A DNA stretch of 64,000 nucleotides from Viola odorata. Its lineage: Eukaryota > Streptophyta > Magnoliopsida > Malpighiales > Violaceae. The position numbers were made by a program, and so were the translations under genes. The DNA lies in contig OY829539.1 of the NCBI GenBank assembly GCA_963691705.1, positions 18,026,407 to 18,090,406 on the forward strand, in the 5' to 3' direction. The notes below the pieces were generated by a model. It was not told where the DNA came from. It saw nothing but the letters and a program-made list of their open reading frames with translations, and made no database searches. Below are positions 11,747 to 22,099 of this stretch, piece after piece; position 1 is the first letter of the stretch, and each line of letters starts with the position of its first letter.

Positions 11747-13379
11747 TGTTGATACCCGAATTTTGACGCCATTTTTAATTGATTTTAGCATTTCTGTTAT
11801 TTACTTAATTTACTGTGATTTTTAGTTGATTTACTGTCGCTAGCATTTTTAAAATTTTCATCGCGTTTTAGCATCGTCAGCTTTCGAAATCGCATTTTTA
11901 ATTTTTCGTCACGTATTTTCATTATTATTATTTTTAGCTTTAAAAATCACATTTTTGACTATCCAGCCGTCGTTTGCTAGTTTTTTCTTCATTTTAGGTA
12001 ATCACATGAATTTTAGGATTTTTAGTATTTTAGCGCATTTTTTAGTATTTTTATTTTTTTATTATTATTTTCGTTCGAGCTTTTATTGGACCCGAGTAAC
12101 TTTGCTCGGACAATAGCTTGAATTTCAAATGTTTTCCATCAACTAGTTGCTAGCTTTTTTTCCGTTCACAACGGTCTACAGCGTTTCGTGTAATTTTTAG
12201 CATAACGTCATTATTTTTTCGTTCGAACGTTTCACATTTTTGAACGAGAAAATAAATACGTTAAACGAAAAAATTTCATCATTCGCTGTAGACGGTTAAA
12301 CTCGTTGTATTTTTCTCTACGCGTTGGTACCTTCAGTTCGAAAAGTCGGAATATTTGCTCGCAGGACTCGGCTCGAGGCCATTTAAATAAGATAAAGGGC
12401 AAGTTGATCACAACCGTTGATCTGGTCAACTAAAAAAAGTCAACCAGATCAATGGTTGACTAATTAATCAACCATGGTGCACATGCACCATGGACGTAAA
12501 CAGTAGCGGAGAAGGCCACCGAGCAGCCTGCTCCCGTCGCCTCCAAGCAGTTTCTTGTCCCGTCAACCATCATCACGACGATCGTAGACCTGCCACCTCG
12601 ACGCCGTAGCCCCGCCAGCTCCCGGTCACGACCTCCACACGCACAGCCACGTCTCCCTCCTCACGCGACTCGAGCCCTCTCAACGTAAAACGGGCACCAA
12701 ATCTGCAAGAAACCCTTGCTCCTTCTCCCTCTTGATCATTTTGCTCACTTAGAGCGACAATCGTCCAGTTTAAAGCTTGAGAGAGTAAGCTTTCTCTCTC
12801 TAAGCATTTTCAGTTTTTAAGCTTATTTTCTTCTTTAATTCGTTTGGCCGAATTTAGAGTAGATTAATTGCTTGTTTTTGTGCCATTAATTCATGTGCAT
12901 GATGTAGATTAAATACATGCTTTCAATTTTAAAAATCGTTAGCTAGATTGTGCGAATTAATTAGTTTTCGATAATTAACCATTTTGTCATTTTTCGACAT
13001 TAAATTCGGTACGAGTCAAAATAAAAATTGAGGTTCGTAGGGTCGAGAAGTCGTCGAAGAGAAGAGCGTCTCAGTACGAACAGTTTTTGAAATGGCCACC
13101 TGTGGCCGGAGTTTGGCCGCCGGCAGTACGTCGGTGACCAAAGAAGGAGATGATGAACAGTGCCAGGCTTCGGCACTGTTCACGTGTGGAAAGGTGATGG
13201 GCTTGGCCCATCACCATTAAAATGTTTTCCTTGGGCCACACACTATTCCTGGCCCACTTCAATTTTTCTTTCTTTTTTAAAAATTGGGACCAGCCCATTT
13301 TCAATTCTTTCCGAGACTTCGGATCACGTTTTTTTCGTAAAAATAATTTGTATGCTTTGTATGAGTATTTTTTTCGTAC

Positions 13380-13990
13380 TATCAACTGTTTTAATTTTCT
13401 GTACTATTAACTGTTTTAATTTTCTGCAAATATCAACTACTTTAATTTTTCGCAAGCTGCTGGAAATTCTTCCGCAACATCAACTGTTTTAATTTTCTGT
13501 ACTATCAACTGTTTTAATTTTCTGCAAATATCAACTGCTTTAATTTTTCGCAAACTGCTGGAAATTCTTCCGCACATCAATTGTTTATTTTCTGCAAATA
13601 TCAAATTGTTTATTTTCTGCAAATATCAAATTGTTTATTTTCTGCAAATATCAACTGCTTTAATTTTTTGCAAACTGCTGGAAATTCTTCCACAACATCA
13701 ATTGTTTTATTTTCTGCAAATATCAAACTGTTTATTTTCTACAAATATCAAATTGTTTATTTTCTGCAAATATCAAATTGTTTATTTTCTGCAAATATCA
13801 ACTGCTTTAATTTTTCGCAAACTGCTGGAAATTCTTCCGCAACATCAATTGTTTTATTTTCTGCAAATATCAAACTGTTTATTTCCTGCAAAATATCAAT
13901 TGTTTTAATTTCCGCACTCATCATACTGCTGTAAATTCTTCCGCAAATATCAATTGTTTTACTTTCAGCAAATCCTCAACTATTTTAAAT
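13380..13990 (+). repeat. tandem repeat inside LTR (AATATCAA.TGTTTA.TTTTCTGCA units)
   Basis: Units of about 24-26 nt with core TTTTCTGCAAATATCAA are mixed with a longer unit containing CTGGAAATTCTTCCGCAACATCAA. The longer unit recurs near 13460, 13557, 13677, 13828 and, degenerate, 13930. This is a two-level array internal to the LTR. Confidence 0.88.
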
Positions 13991-14034
13991 CCCCTATGAA
14001 TCGTCAACTACAATCAATTTTTCTGCACTTATCA

Positions 14035-14270
14035 AAACAACATTTAAATTCCGTATGCGTTAAATCCATCATTTTTCGCATGCAATCAACTCAGCATTTA
14101 AATTCCGTATGCGTTAAATCCATCATTTTTCGCATGCAATGAACTCAGCATTTAAATTCCGTATGCATTAAATCCATCATTTCTCGCATGCAATCAACTT
14201 TGCATTTAAAATTTTGTATGCGTTAAATCCATCATTTCTCACATACAATCAACTGTCATTTAAATTTCCG
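14035..14270 (+). repeat. tandem repeat inside LTR, about 60-nt unit, four copies
   Basis: The unit contains CATTTAAATTCCGTATGCGT, then TAAATCCATCATTT, then TCGCATGCAATCAACT. The first three copies are nearly identical; the fourth, ending near 14270, is more diverged. Confidence 0.88.
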
Positions 14271-15186
14271 CACTCATAAAATTGCTTATTTATTTCTCAA
14301 GCTATCGCTAACACTCTCACCTTGTAGGTTTTAATTTCAAGCTTCGCTCGAAAGTACGCCTTTCGATTTCTTTTTATTTATTCAACGCTTTTCGTAAATA
14401 TCAATCATACGTATGATATATAGAACTGCTAGAATTAAAATCAACCCACATGAATAACGTGTTTAAAGAGTTGCTTAAAATGTCATGCTCATGTGATTTT
14501 AAATACTCGCTTATATTAACTGCATGTACATGGGGACTTTCGATCCCACATCAGTTTTTCACTTCAAAATCTATCATTTAAATTTGTACTCTGTTAGCAA
14601 TCCATGATAGGATCACGTAGTAATTAATTTAATCATGCATGGCCCGATGATGACAACGAGGGCACTCATTCAGTCTTTTAGAAAATCCAGTCCCATCACG
14701 TTACGGTCAGGAATAATCAATCGGTCTTGATAAATGGTAACCCCGTCCGAAAGACGTTCAAATGGTAACACCGTTCAACGATTAATTATTTTTGAACGGT
14801 CACGATCATGAAAAAGGACTAAAGTGACGATTCCTCTAAGGGTCCCCCTTTTCAAAACAAAATGCATTTTATCAAACACCTTTTTAAACACCTCTCTCAT
14901 CAACCGGTAACCATTTTCGGATGTGACTCGGGTGCCTAACACCTTCCCGAGACTATAATACGACCCCGAACCTTTTGTCTGGCGTCCAGACCCTTTTTTG
15001 TGCCTTTAGTTTTTTTACTTATTATATTTCTTATGCCATGACGATTAAGGTTCCCTAAACCTAGCAACCAAATTAGGGTGGCGACTTCATTGCATGTTGC
15101 GAGGCGTCTGTTTACGTTGAGCATTGTAAGGTCCCAAATTTCGTTGCACACTCGCGAATTATTTCCGATTTTCATGGGGTGCGACA

Positions 15187-15915
15187 GCTGTATTATCTAT
15201 TCAACTCTAGATTAGCTAGATCTAAAATCAATCAGAAAACACATTAGGAAATAATTGCGAGTTCGATTAAATGTTGATTTAAAGAATAATAAGATCAGTT
15301 AGGTCTCATGCAAACTCATACTCATGCTTTAAACGTATCTACTAAGAACAAGAAAGATTAGTTAGAGAAAGACAAGAAAAATAAAGAAAACGGTAACAAG
15401 TTCAAAACTAGAGAAAAGAGAAGAAGAGCGGCTGCTGGACTCTTTCCTCTAAAACCCTAGAGAGACTATAAATAGAGTTTCCTCCCTCAATAATATCTCT
15501 AATTAAACTCTAATTTTATTTAAACACTCTCCCTCTCTAATTAGAAGACTACAAAATCGAGATAAAGGATGTGGGATGCCATTCCAACACTTCTTTGGAT
15601 AAGATCAACAATCGTAATCGTTGTAAGAGTCTTCTGCCAGCCAAGAAGGATCGTCTTGGCCAAGACACTGTTCTTGGCCAAGAAAGGTGTCTTCTCCATT
15701 CTGCCTGGATTTTGCTCTTTATTCTCCCCTCTTTGCTTACTTCCTCTCCAGATCTGTTTTCTGCACATGTAGAGAAATTCATCTTTAATTAGTAGAATCA
15801 CCATCTAAAATACATGAAAATAGATAGTAAAAACATCTACAATTTAAGCTCAATCATGTAACAACTATAAGGAAGTTAATTTAATATTTTTTGTATTAAA
15901 TTCTATTGACATAAC
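15187..15915. other. flank of the Tat element, no gene seen
   Basis: AT-rich sequence. A TATA-like ACTATAAATAGAG near 15466 and the pair CTTGGCCAAGAC/CTTGGCCAAGAA near 15655-15685 could come from an old LTR. CTTGGCCAAGAC also recurs in the LTRs at 20.3 and 28.4 kb. No open frame looks like a gene. Confidence 0.4.
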
Positions 15916-15924
15916 ATTTCTTAG

Positions 15925-16180
15925 TAAAAGGACCATTGTGCAATCATACGAGAGATTTCTAAATTTATACCGCCTGCTATTTCATATATGATTCCCGGTC
16001 GAACCAAAACAAAATACTTTTTCCCGCTAGGTGTGATCCGTTGGACATAGAGCCAATTTTTTACTTTTTTTGATTCCTTTGACCCCTTCGTATTTGTTTT
16101 CATTGGTTCGGATGATATCAGGATACCACTATATCGAGATATTTTATCTATTTTTCCCGGAAAATGGATATCTCTAGAAA
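15925..16180 (-). pseudogene. rpoC2: plastid rpoC2 fragment in nuclear DNA (NUPT), probable
   Basis: On the minus strand an open frame contains [20 protein letters not shown] and then IAGGINL. This matches my memory of the plastid RNA polymerase beta'' subunit (family form: VLVRP..TYEIADGINLATLFP). The reading frame extends upstream through [12 protein letters not shown] to about 16180. The homology stops after GINL. Only a scrap of a protein normally well over 1000 residues long is present, so it is non-functional. The call rests on recognised motifs, not on alignment. Confidence 0.6.
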
Positions 16181-16199
16181 AAAAATGTAGTGTCCTTTA

Positions 16200-18150
16200 T
16201 TACTTTAGTTAAAAAGAAAAGAAAAGTATTTATTAATTAAAAAAGGTAAAATAGTTTTTTTTTCATCAAAAGGTGGAAAAACATACAAAAAGTGTAGAAA
16301 TATGCAAGGAAAAGCTCTTTGTTTTAAACAACCCCAACACTCTCCACCAATACTTCACATAGACCAAAGAAAGAAATGCAAACAAATTAAAGCAAAATCA
16401 CTTCACACCACAAAAAAAAAATATATATATATATATATAATGACACTTTCTAGACATGTATTTTTCTTAATTTTCTAATACTCTTATATATGATTTTAGA
16501 AATATAAAAGAAGAGACTTTATGACAAAAAAAAAGTGGAGAAATTTATAATATTTTGTAAAATGACAATAACAGAAAATAGAGCAATGTGAAGATGGGTG
16601 CCATGAGTTTAGCTTAGTGGGAAGTTTTTAAGGAGTGAACATTAACCAGATTGGACTTCCCGTGTTGGTGAAGGTGAACGTCGAGGGCAAGATAGGATTG
16701 TACCTTTATCTATTATTATTATGCAAATTTGGTCCTTATCCCTTTTTGGAAACTTTGTTCTTGCCAGATATGTATCCATTTTGAATTTATTCTTACAACT
16801 CTATTTCTTGTCTATTTATACAATCCTCCATAGCCTTTTCTCCTCACAACTTCTCACAAACATTTCTTTCAAAATTAAGTGCATAGTTTTGATAAAGAAT
16901 TGAGTGCATATTTTGGCTTTTCATTTTTTTTAAGGTTGTTCCTTGCTAGCTTTAGGTACTTGGTCCACTTTTCTTCCCTTATTTATTATGCTTATTGATT
17001 GTGAGATTGGACTTGTTATGCTTTGAACTGTTTCTTTTGTTTAGTTTTGTCACCATTCTTTAGATATCCGTCTTTGTTTATGGTAATTTTAATTCTTGTG
17101 TTATCTTTTGATAACATCACTTACTTGATCTTGTAATTCGATCTTATGATGAAAGTGATTTTTCTTCCCCATATTTTAAACTTTGGAGATTCAACACTCT
17201 AACACTTTCAAAAAGTTTTTTGTTGTAAAATATTTTTTATTTTGTATCTTTTTATTAACCATGTAAAACTAGTCTTCTTTTTTCCCTTTCAATTTTATTT
17301 TGTCTCTTATTTTTTTACGATTTGCTAACCATTTTATCTAGAAAATTTCACCCTTATGTTTTAGACAATAATATTATAGAAGCGAATAATATTTTTCATT
17401 TTCTAATGGAATGTTTATGGGGATTTTCTTGAAACTAATGTGTTAATTCTAGTTATAAAAACCTTATGTTTTTAATAAGTAGACCTTCTTGAATGATCAT
17501 TAGTTAAGATATATCAAGCACCATTTTGATCCTAGTATCCTTCTTTTCCGCAGATATTTCTTGACTATTTCATTAAAATCTTAAAATTGTTGGATATTAG
17601 AGCTCTATAAATTCACCCATCACTAAACATTTGCATGACAAATAATCTTGTGTTTTAAGGATCAAATTAGACTAACCGTGTTAAGATCTCCTTAATGGCA
17701 GAAATAAGTGTGCCTACCTATGTGTTAATAGTGTCATGTATTGTGAAATTGCATGATGATAGGACATTGCATGCTCTTTTATATTGACTCTTTCATTTCT
17801 TACTTGACTCATTTTTAGAGAATTCTTTTCCTTCTATCTTAATACTCTCGTTAGTTGGTTTATTCGACTATTTTATTTGTCTTCTTAATTACATTATACT
17901 TTATGCATATCTACTTATCTATAATATTTTTGGTTTTAATCACATTGATTAATTTGCTGGTTTTCTGCTGAAAAATTATTATTGTATTATATGGTATAAA
18001 TTTGTGATTTTTTAATCTAGAAATTCATTAAGTGCATGGAACTTTAATATATATGACGTGAAACTTGGACTTTAGTAAGAACTAATTTATGGTGGAGTCA
18101 AGAGTTCATTTGATGAAGTAAATAAAAGAAAAAAAATATACAATAAAAAA
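16200..18150. other. AT-rich intergenic sequence, no gene seen
   Basis: About 2 kb with many T- and A-runs and an (AT)n stretch near 16420-16440. The longest open frames are about 60 codons and have no recognisable motif. Confidence 0.5.
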
Positions 18151-18283
18151 AAGGTGCGCCTCCCCGTTGTTAACCCTAGCCGTCGTTCGGCTAGGTTATT
18201 GACTCTCCAATGTGCCTACTGCTACCGAGGAGAAACCAAACACCGATACACCTACTGTGATCGGGGTGAAATATTACCTTACC

Positions 18284-19129
18284 ATGGAGGAGCGCAGATT
18301 AGAGGCAATCACATACTACGTAGAAAACCTTCCTTCTCATGTGGATCACAGAGTGTTACGCTACCTGATCACACGCTGCTGGAAGCTTCCAAAATTTGAG
18401 AGTTTGATAGACATGTTCATTGCTAATCGTAGAAAAAGGGAGGGAAAGCGATTTGGTTTTGTGCGGTTTGACTGGATTGAAAACAGGATTGACATGGAGC
18501 TTGCGTTGGATCGGCAATTCATAGGAGCATCGGCCATTAGGAGTAGCCTAGGTCGGCGTAGCAGGAGGATTGGGTGGTCTGGGCAGCCTAGGCATCCACA
18601 CACCCAGCAGCGTACTGTTCCGATGAATGAACGCCCTACACCTATTAAAACCAGGTATGATTTTTCTTTGAAGGGTAAGGCAAAGGTTAATGGGTTGGAT
18701 AGGGGAACTAGAAAACAAACCTTGGCAGACGTAGTGAAGGGACAGTCACGAACTCTGGATACCGAGGATAGCAAACCTAGTAGGAAAGAAGAGAAATCCA
18801 CTTCAGGAATCTTAGGGTTGGATATTCCTGTAGAAAATAAAGAATGGCTATCGCGAAGTGCAGTTGGGGTTATTCGAAGAATTAAAGACATACCAGAAAT
18901 CCAAGAACTGGTATTGGAGACAGGGTGGATTTGCGAGATGCGAGTCATGGGTCGGGGACTAGTGTGGCTAGAATTTGACAGGGAGATTGACCGGGAACGG
19001 GCTTTAAAGGACGTGAACTCCAGGCTATTCACCAAGGTAGTGCCTTGGGAGGATGAAATCGCAAAGGGAGGTAGACTAGCCTTTGAGGGAAAGACGGCTC
19101 AAGGATTTTATGGATGTATTCTTGAGTGA
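18284..19129 (+). pseudogene. LINE ORF1-like protein with RRM, element truncated at 3' side
   Basis: The first in-frame ATG is at 18284, giving 281 residues; an open GTG-start extension reaches 18212. Near the N-terminus an RRM-like fold shows YYVENLPSHVD (RNP2-like) and KRFGFVRFDW (RNP1). The middle is basic (RRSRRIGWSG) and leads to QTLADVVKGQSR and WLSRSAVGVI. The C-terminal part (EMRVMGRGLVWLEFD) resembles the region following the RRM in first ORFs of plant L1-type LINEs. The endonuclease/RT ORF2 that should follow is absent: at about 19130 the sequence passes into the antisense Athila gag. LINE copies usually lose their 5' end, so loss of the 3' end points to a later deletion or rearrangement. 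A host RRM gene is less likely. Confidence 0.6.
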
Positions 19130-19172
19130 ACTCGTCTAGCTCATCACTCTTTTTTAGGGAGCCCCTTGGAGA

Positions 19173-20098
19173 TTAGATGCGGTCTACCATGACATCATCA
19201 ACTTTCAGTTTCTTTGCTGAAAGTTGCTTTGCTTCTGTCTTGGGCTTAGGCTCGGGCAAGACAGTTTGTTCGGTGTCGAGGCCTGGATGTGCAGGCTCAG
19301 GTATTTCAGCATCTAGGCCTAGATGTTGATTTATTGTCGAGGGCAGTTGAGTGACGCTGCAGAGTGTCATGGCACATACATTGTGCTTTCGGTTGGCCTC
19401 TGTTTGCCCAGGAAATCTGCCCTCATTCTTCAATTCTTTCATTTCGGCAGCCATGATACTCATTTGCTTTTGCAAATCCGCAACAACATTCTTGAGATGA
19501 GATGCTTCATCAACCGGCGGGACGGTGAAGTTCTGACCTTGAGGAGGTTGATGTTGGTACTGATTGTTGTGGTAACTAGGCATGGGCATGGAGTTCTGCA
19601 TGTTGAAGGGTGATTTCCATACTGATTCTGCTGGGGCGGTTGTCTAGGGCAAGACACCTGTGGGTTGTTTGCCCCACTGAAATTGGGATGTCGCCACACT
19701 TGATCGTAATTATGGTTGTATGGAGTCCGGTTGTAGTTACCCACGACATTGACTTGAATTTCTTCAGGAATAAAAAGACAGACGTCCGTGGCATGATTCA
19801 TAAAATTGCAAATCTAGCAAGTCTTGCCCTGGACATGTTGTCCTACTGCCATATTCTGCAGCATGCTCGTGATAGCAGTCAACTGATTTTGTATTGCAGC
19901 CACTTGGGCGCTTTGATCGTTGTTGTTGTTACTTGCAGGGGTGGCATTCTTTTCCATGAGCTCAATTGTAGCTTTGGCAGCATCTGGTGTGAGGGCACAA
20001 AGAGAACCGCCACTTGCAGTATTTAGCAAGGCCTTGTCATGGGCCTTCAAACCTTCACAAAAATATTGGATGAGGGTGATTGCATTGCATTTCATCAT
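19173..20098 (-). pseudogene. gag: Athila-like gag, C-terminal half, antisense
   Basis: Reading on the minus strand from 20098: LIQYFCEGLKAHDKALL and ASGGSLCALTPDAAKATIEL, the conserved end of the gag domain in Athila-type Ty3/gypsy elements. A degraded zinc-finger region follows (CQICNFMNHATDVC) across a frame change near 19800. Then comes the coiled-coil region (HLKNVVADLQKQMSIMAAEM) and FPGQTEANRKHNV, the counterpart of the FPGQT..NPKEN.NAITLRSG motif. The reading frame is in at least three pieces and ends at 19173. The N-terminal half lies at 21425-21962 beyond an inserted LTR. Confidence 0.8.
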
Positions 20099-21475
20099 GT
20101 TTTATCGTCCATTTACTAGTTTATTTGGACGGTAAACCTACTGATTTATCCTTGATTTCCCATATTTTTGGCAGTTCTGGTCTCTTGGAAGAATCCTGAA
20201 GTTTCTGGTTTGAAGAGCTGGAAGCTATTTACCAGAGTCTAGGCCTGGATCTTGGCCTAGACATTTTCGCAACCGAAGCAGCGCGCTACCCAGAATCGTC
20301 TTGGCCAAGACTGCGGCCAAGACACTTTCGCGATAGAAGACATTGTGCGGATCTTTTGGACCACCTCCCACATTGGGCCTTACAGCTGGCACGTAGCAGC
20401 TTTCACACAATTCTAGAGGGATTTGAAGCCAATCTCTTGAAGAATCCCGCATGGGATTTCCCTCTCCTTGTAATTGCGATTTAGTTTCTATTTCAAAAAC
20501 AATTTATTGTTACAATCTTTTGAGAGATTTTCTAGGAAGTTTAGTTGAAGTAGGACAGAGGAGTTTTAGGGCTATTTAGCCAAACATTGTTCCTCCTCTG
20601 TCCGGGATCGAATTCCGACCTTCTTCTTCTCTTTTCTTCTTCGACATTGTTAAAACTTTGCTCCGGATTTTATTTAAAATCTCGGAATTAATTTATTTAT
20701 GCAACAACATATATTGTCTTTTTAATTATGAGTATGAGTAACTAAACACCCATTCTTGGTAAGGGTTGATGAGCTAGAGTTCTTATGCGTTCGTGAGATT
20801 GAAACCGTGCTTCACAATCTCTTCACTTGTATTTATTCTTTTCTTAAGCTTAATTCATCGCTTACTCACTAGAGACAAGGTTTGATCATCCTTGTACTCT
20901 AGTAGAGAAGAGTTGTAGCCGGTCTAGACGGAAAGGGAGCACCCGTCGGCTAGACAAAGTAGGCAACTAGTCTCGAGCTAGACTAGAAGAAATAAGTAAT
21001 CAAGGTCAAGACCAGATTGACAGCCTAGGATCTCCATAGGGAGATACCTTGGCCTAGGTACTATCTTCCCCTATACCATTGAGGAAGCGAACAGCCATTC
21101 AAGACATCAGCCAAACGGATAAACCCTTTAACCAGCAAGGTGTCCCTTGGCTAGGATTATCAGGAAAGGGAGCACCCGCCAGGTAATTTGAAGAGGAGGG
21201 AAGACAGGAGTGAACAGGAGCACCTCCACTCTATAGCAGTACTATAAACGAAGAGATGAATACATTTAAATCCATGATCGAAGCATAAGAACAGAGCTCT
21301 CATATCGCCCTTACCTGGAATTTCCTTTTATCGGATTTACAACAATCTTGACCCTAGTCTTGACCAAGACTTTGGCCAATACTATTTTAAACTGTTTTCA
21401 CTTCTTTCCATTTTGTCTTCAGTTTCAGATTCCACCCAACCAAAACTCAGTGACGAGGAAGTCAACCCAAGAATT
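20099..21475 (+). repeat. LTR-like insertion inside the antisense Athila gag
   Basis: This sits between two halves of one gag. It is collinear with 29514-30825: shared CTACTGATTTATCC/CTATTGATTTCTATGG, CTTGGCCAAGAC, ACAACTAGTCTCG, CAGACCAGATTGACA, CCTTTAACCAGCAAGGTG/CCTTTAACTAACGAGGTG, AATTTGAAGAGGA, and the end AGTGACGAGGAAGTCAAC. At 29514 the homologous block follows a polypurine tract, so both are probably LTRs of one family. A solo LTR is likely here, but I could not find a clean target duplication and the boundaries are approximate. Confidence 0.6.
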
Positions 21476-21962
21476 ACATAAGGCTTGCATCCTCTTGAAG
21501 CATTTATAATATTGATCGAGATCCTCCGTATCCTTTTGAAGAATAGATACCAATTGCTTGCGAATGACCATTGCCATAGACGCCGGATAATACTTGTCCG
21601 TGAAGGCTTTGGACATCTTGGCCCAAGAGTGAATAGATCTAGAAGGAAGGTCGTAGAACCAGTCGAGGGCAAGATCCTTGAGAGACCACATGAAAGCACG
21701 GAGCTTGGCGTGTTCAATACTGACATTGATTGGCTTCATGGCCTCGCAAATAGAATGCAATTGTTAAAGGTGCCGATAAGGGTTTCCTTGTCATGCCCAC
21801 GAAAGAGGGGTAGATGATGCATAACAGCGGACTTGAGCGTCCAATCATGAGGAACAACGGGCCAGACAATACAAATGCTAGGTGCCTCAGGGCAGCATTG
21901 AGGTCTTCGTTGGTTCGGACGTTCGGTGGAGCATCATGCCTAGGAGGGGGTGGGTCATCCAT
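21425..21962 (-). pseudogene. gag: Athila-like gag, N-terminal half, antisense
   Basis: The minus-strand reading shows MDDPPPPRHDAPPN near the start and, in a second frame, the capsid core LRAFMWSLKDLALDWFYDL, SIHSWAKMSKAFTDKYYP and DLDQYYKCFKRMQALC. This is the standard retrotransposon gag domain of Athila-type elements. A frameshift lies between the two frames near 21750. It is upstream of the C-terminal half on the same strand. The last residues (NSWVDFLVTEF) are actually read through the inserted LTR end, not gag. Confidence 0.82.
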
Positions 21963-22076
21963 AATGGGTATCTTGGGGTAGACGAACTCTGCTTCGTCGA
22001 GGGAAGATGGAAGATAGATGTCTTGGTGCAGATCTCCTGGTCATACAAATAAAAGAGAGAAATTAGTTTCGTTCAA

Positions 22077-22094
22077 TCCCCAGCAACAACGCCA
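22077..22094 (-). other. primer-binding site of the antisense Athila-like element
   Basis: On the minus strand TGGCGTTGTTGCTGGGGA lies five bases inside the LTR end ...GACGATCA. It matches the Athila-type PBS (TGGCGCCGTTGCCGGGGA) with three transitions, C to T. It fixes the element orientation and the LTR boundary at 22100. Confidence 0.75.
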
Positions 22095-22099
22095 AAATT

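Larger units (their letters stand above)
1..15186 (+). mobile_element. Ty3/gypsy LTR retrotransposon, Tat/Ogre type, 5' end outside window
   Basis: Order seen: gag, protease, short intron, RT, RNase H, second RNase H, integrase, a 5.2-kb non-coding 3' region with tandem repeats, polypurine tract, and a 3.44-kb LTR ending in GGGGTGCGACA. The 5' LTR and leader lie before base 1. A second archaeal-type RNase H, an intron before pol and repeat arrays in the 3' untranslated region are known traits of the Tat/Ogre branch of plant Ty3/gypsy elements. The copy is dead: stop codons at 1863, 5099, 5666, 5813 and 6287, a frameshift near 4979, and YVDD changed to YVDN in RT. No target duplication can be checked because the left end is absent. 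The right flank begins GCTGT. Confidence 0.93.
11747..15186 (+). repeat. 3' LTR of the Tat/Ogre element (3440 bp)
   Basis: The LTR starts TGTTGATACCCGAATTTTG after the polypurine tract and ends GGGGTGCGACA. The other Tat LTR, 39398-41570, has the same start and end, and both share the stretch GGATGTGACTCGGGTGCCTAACACC (here near 14920) close to the 3' end. The middle contains two tandem arrays. The rest is AT-rich and without a gene; open frames at 13160-13934 arise from the repeats. Confidence 0.88.

Noticed and set aside
13160..13934. Frames of 100-117 codons with recurring FCKYQIVYFLQIS-like pattern
   Set aside because: Translation of the LTR-internal tandem array.
16600..16700. GTTTAGCTTAGTGGGAAG-type stretch as a tRNA gene
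   Set aside because: No acceptor stem, T-loop GTTCGA box or anticodon arm could be arranged around it.
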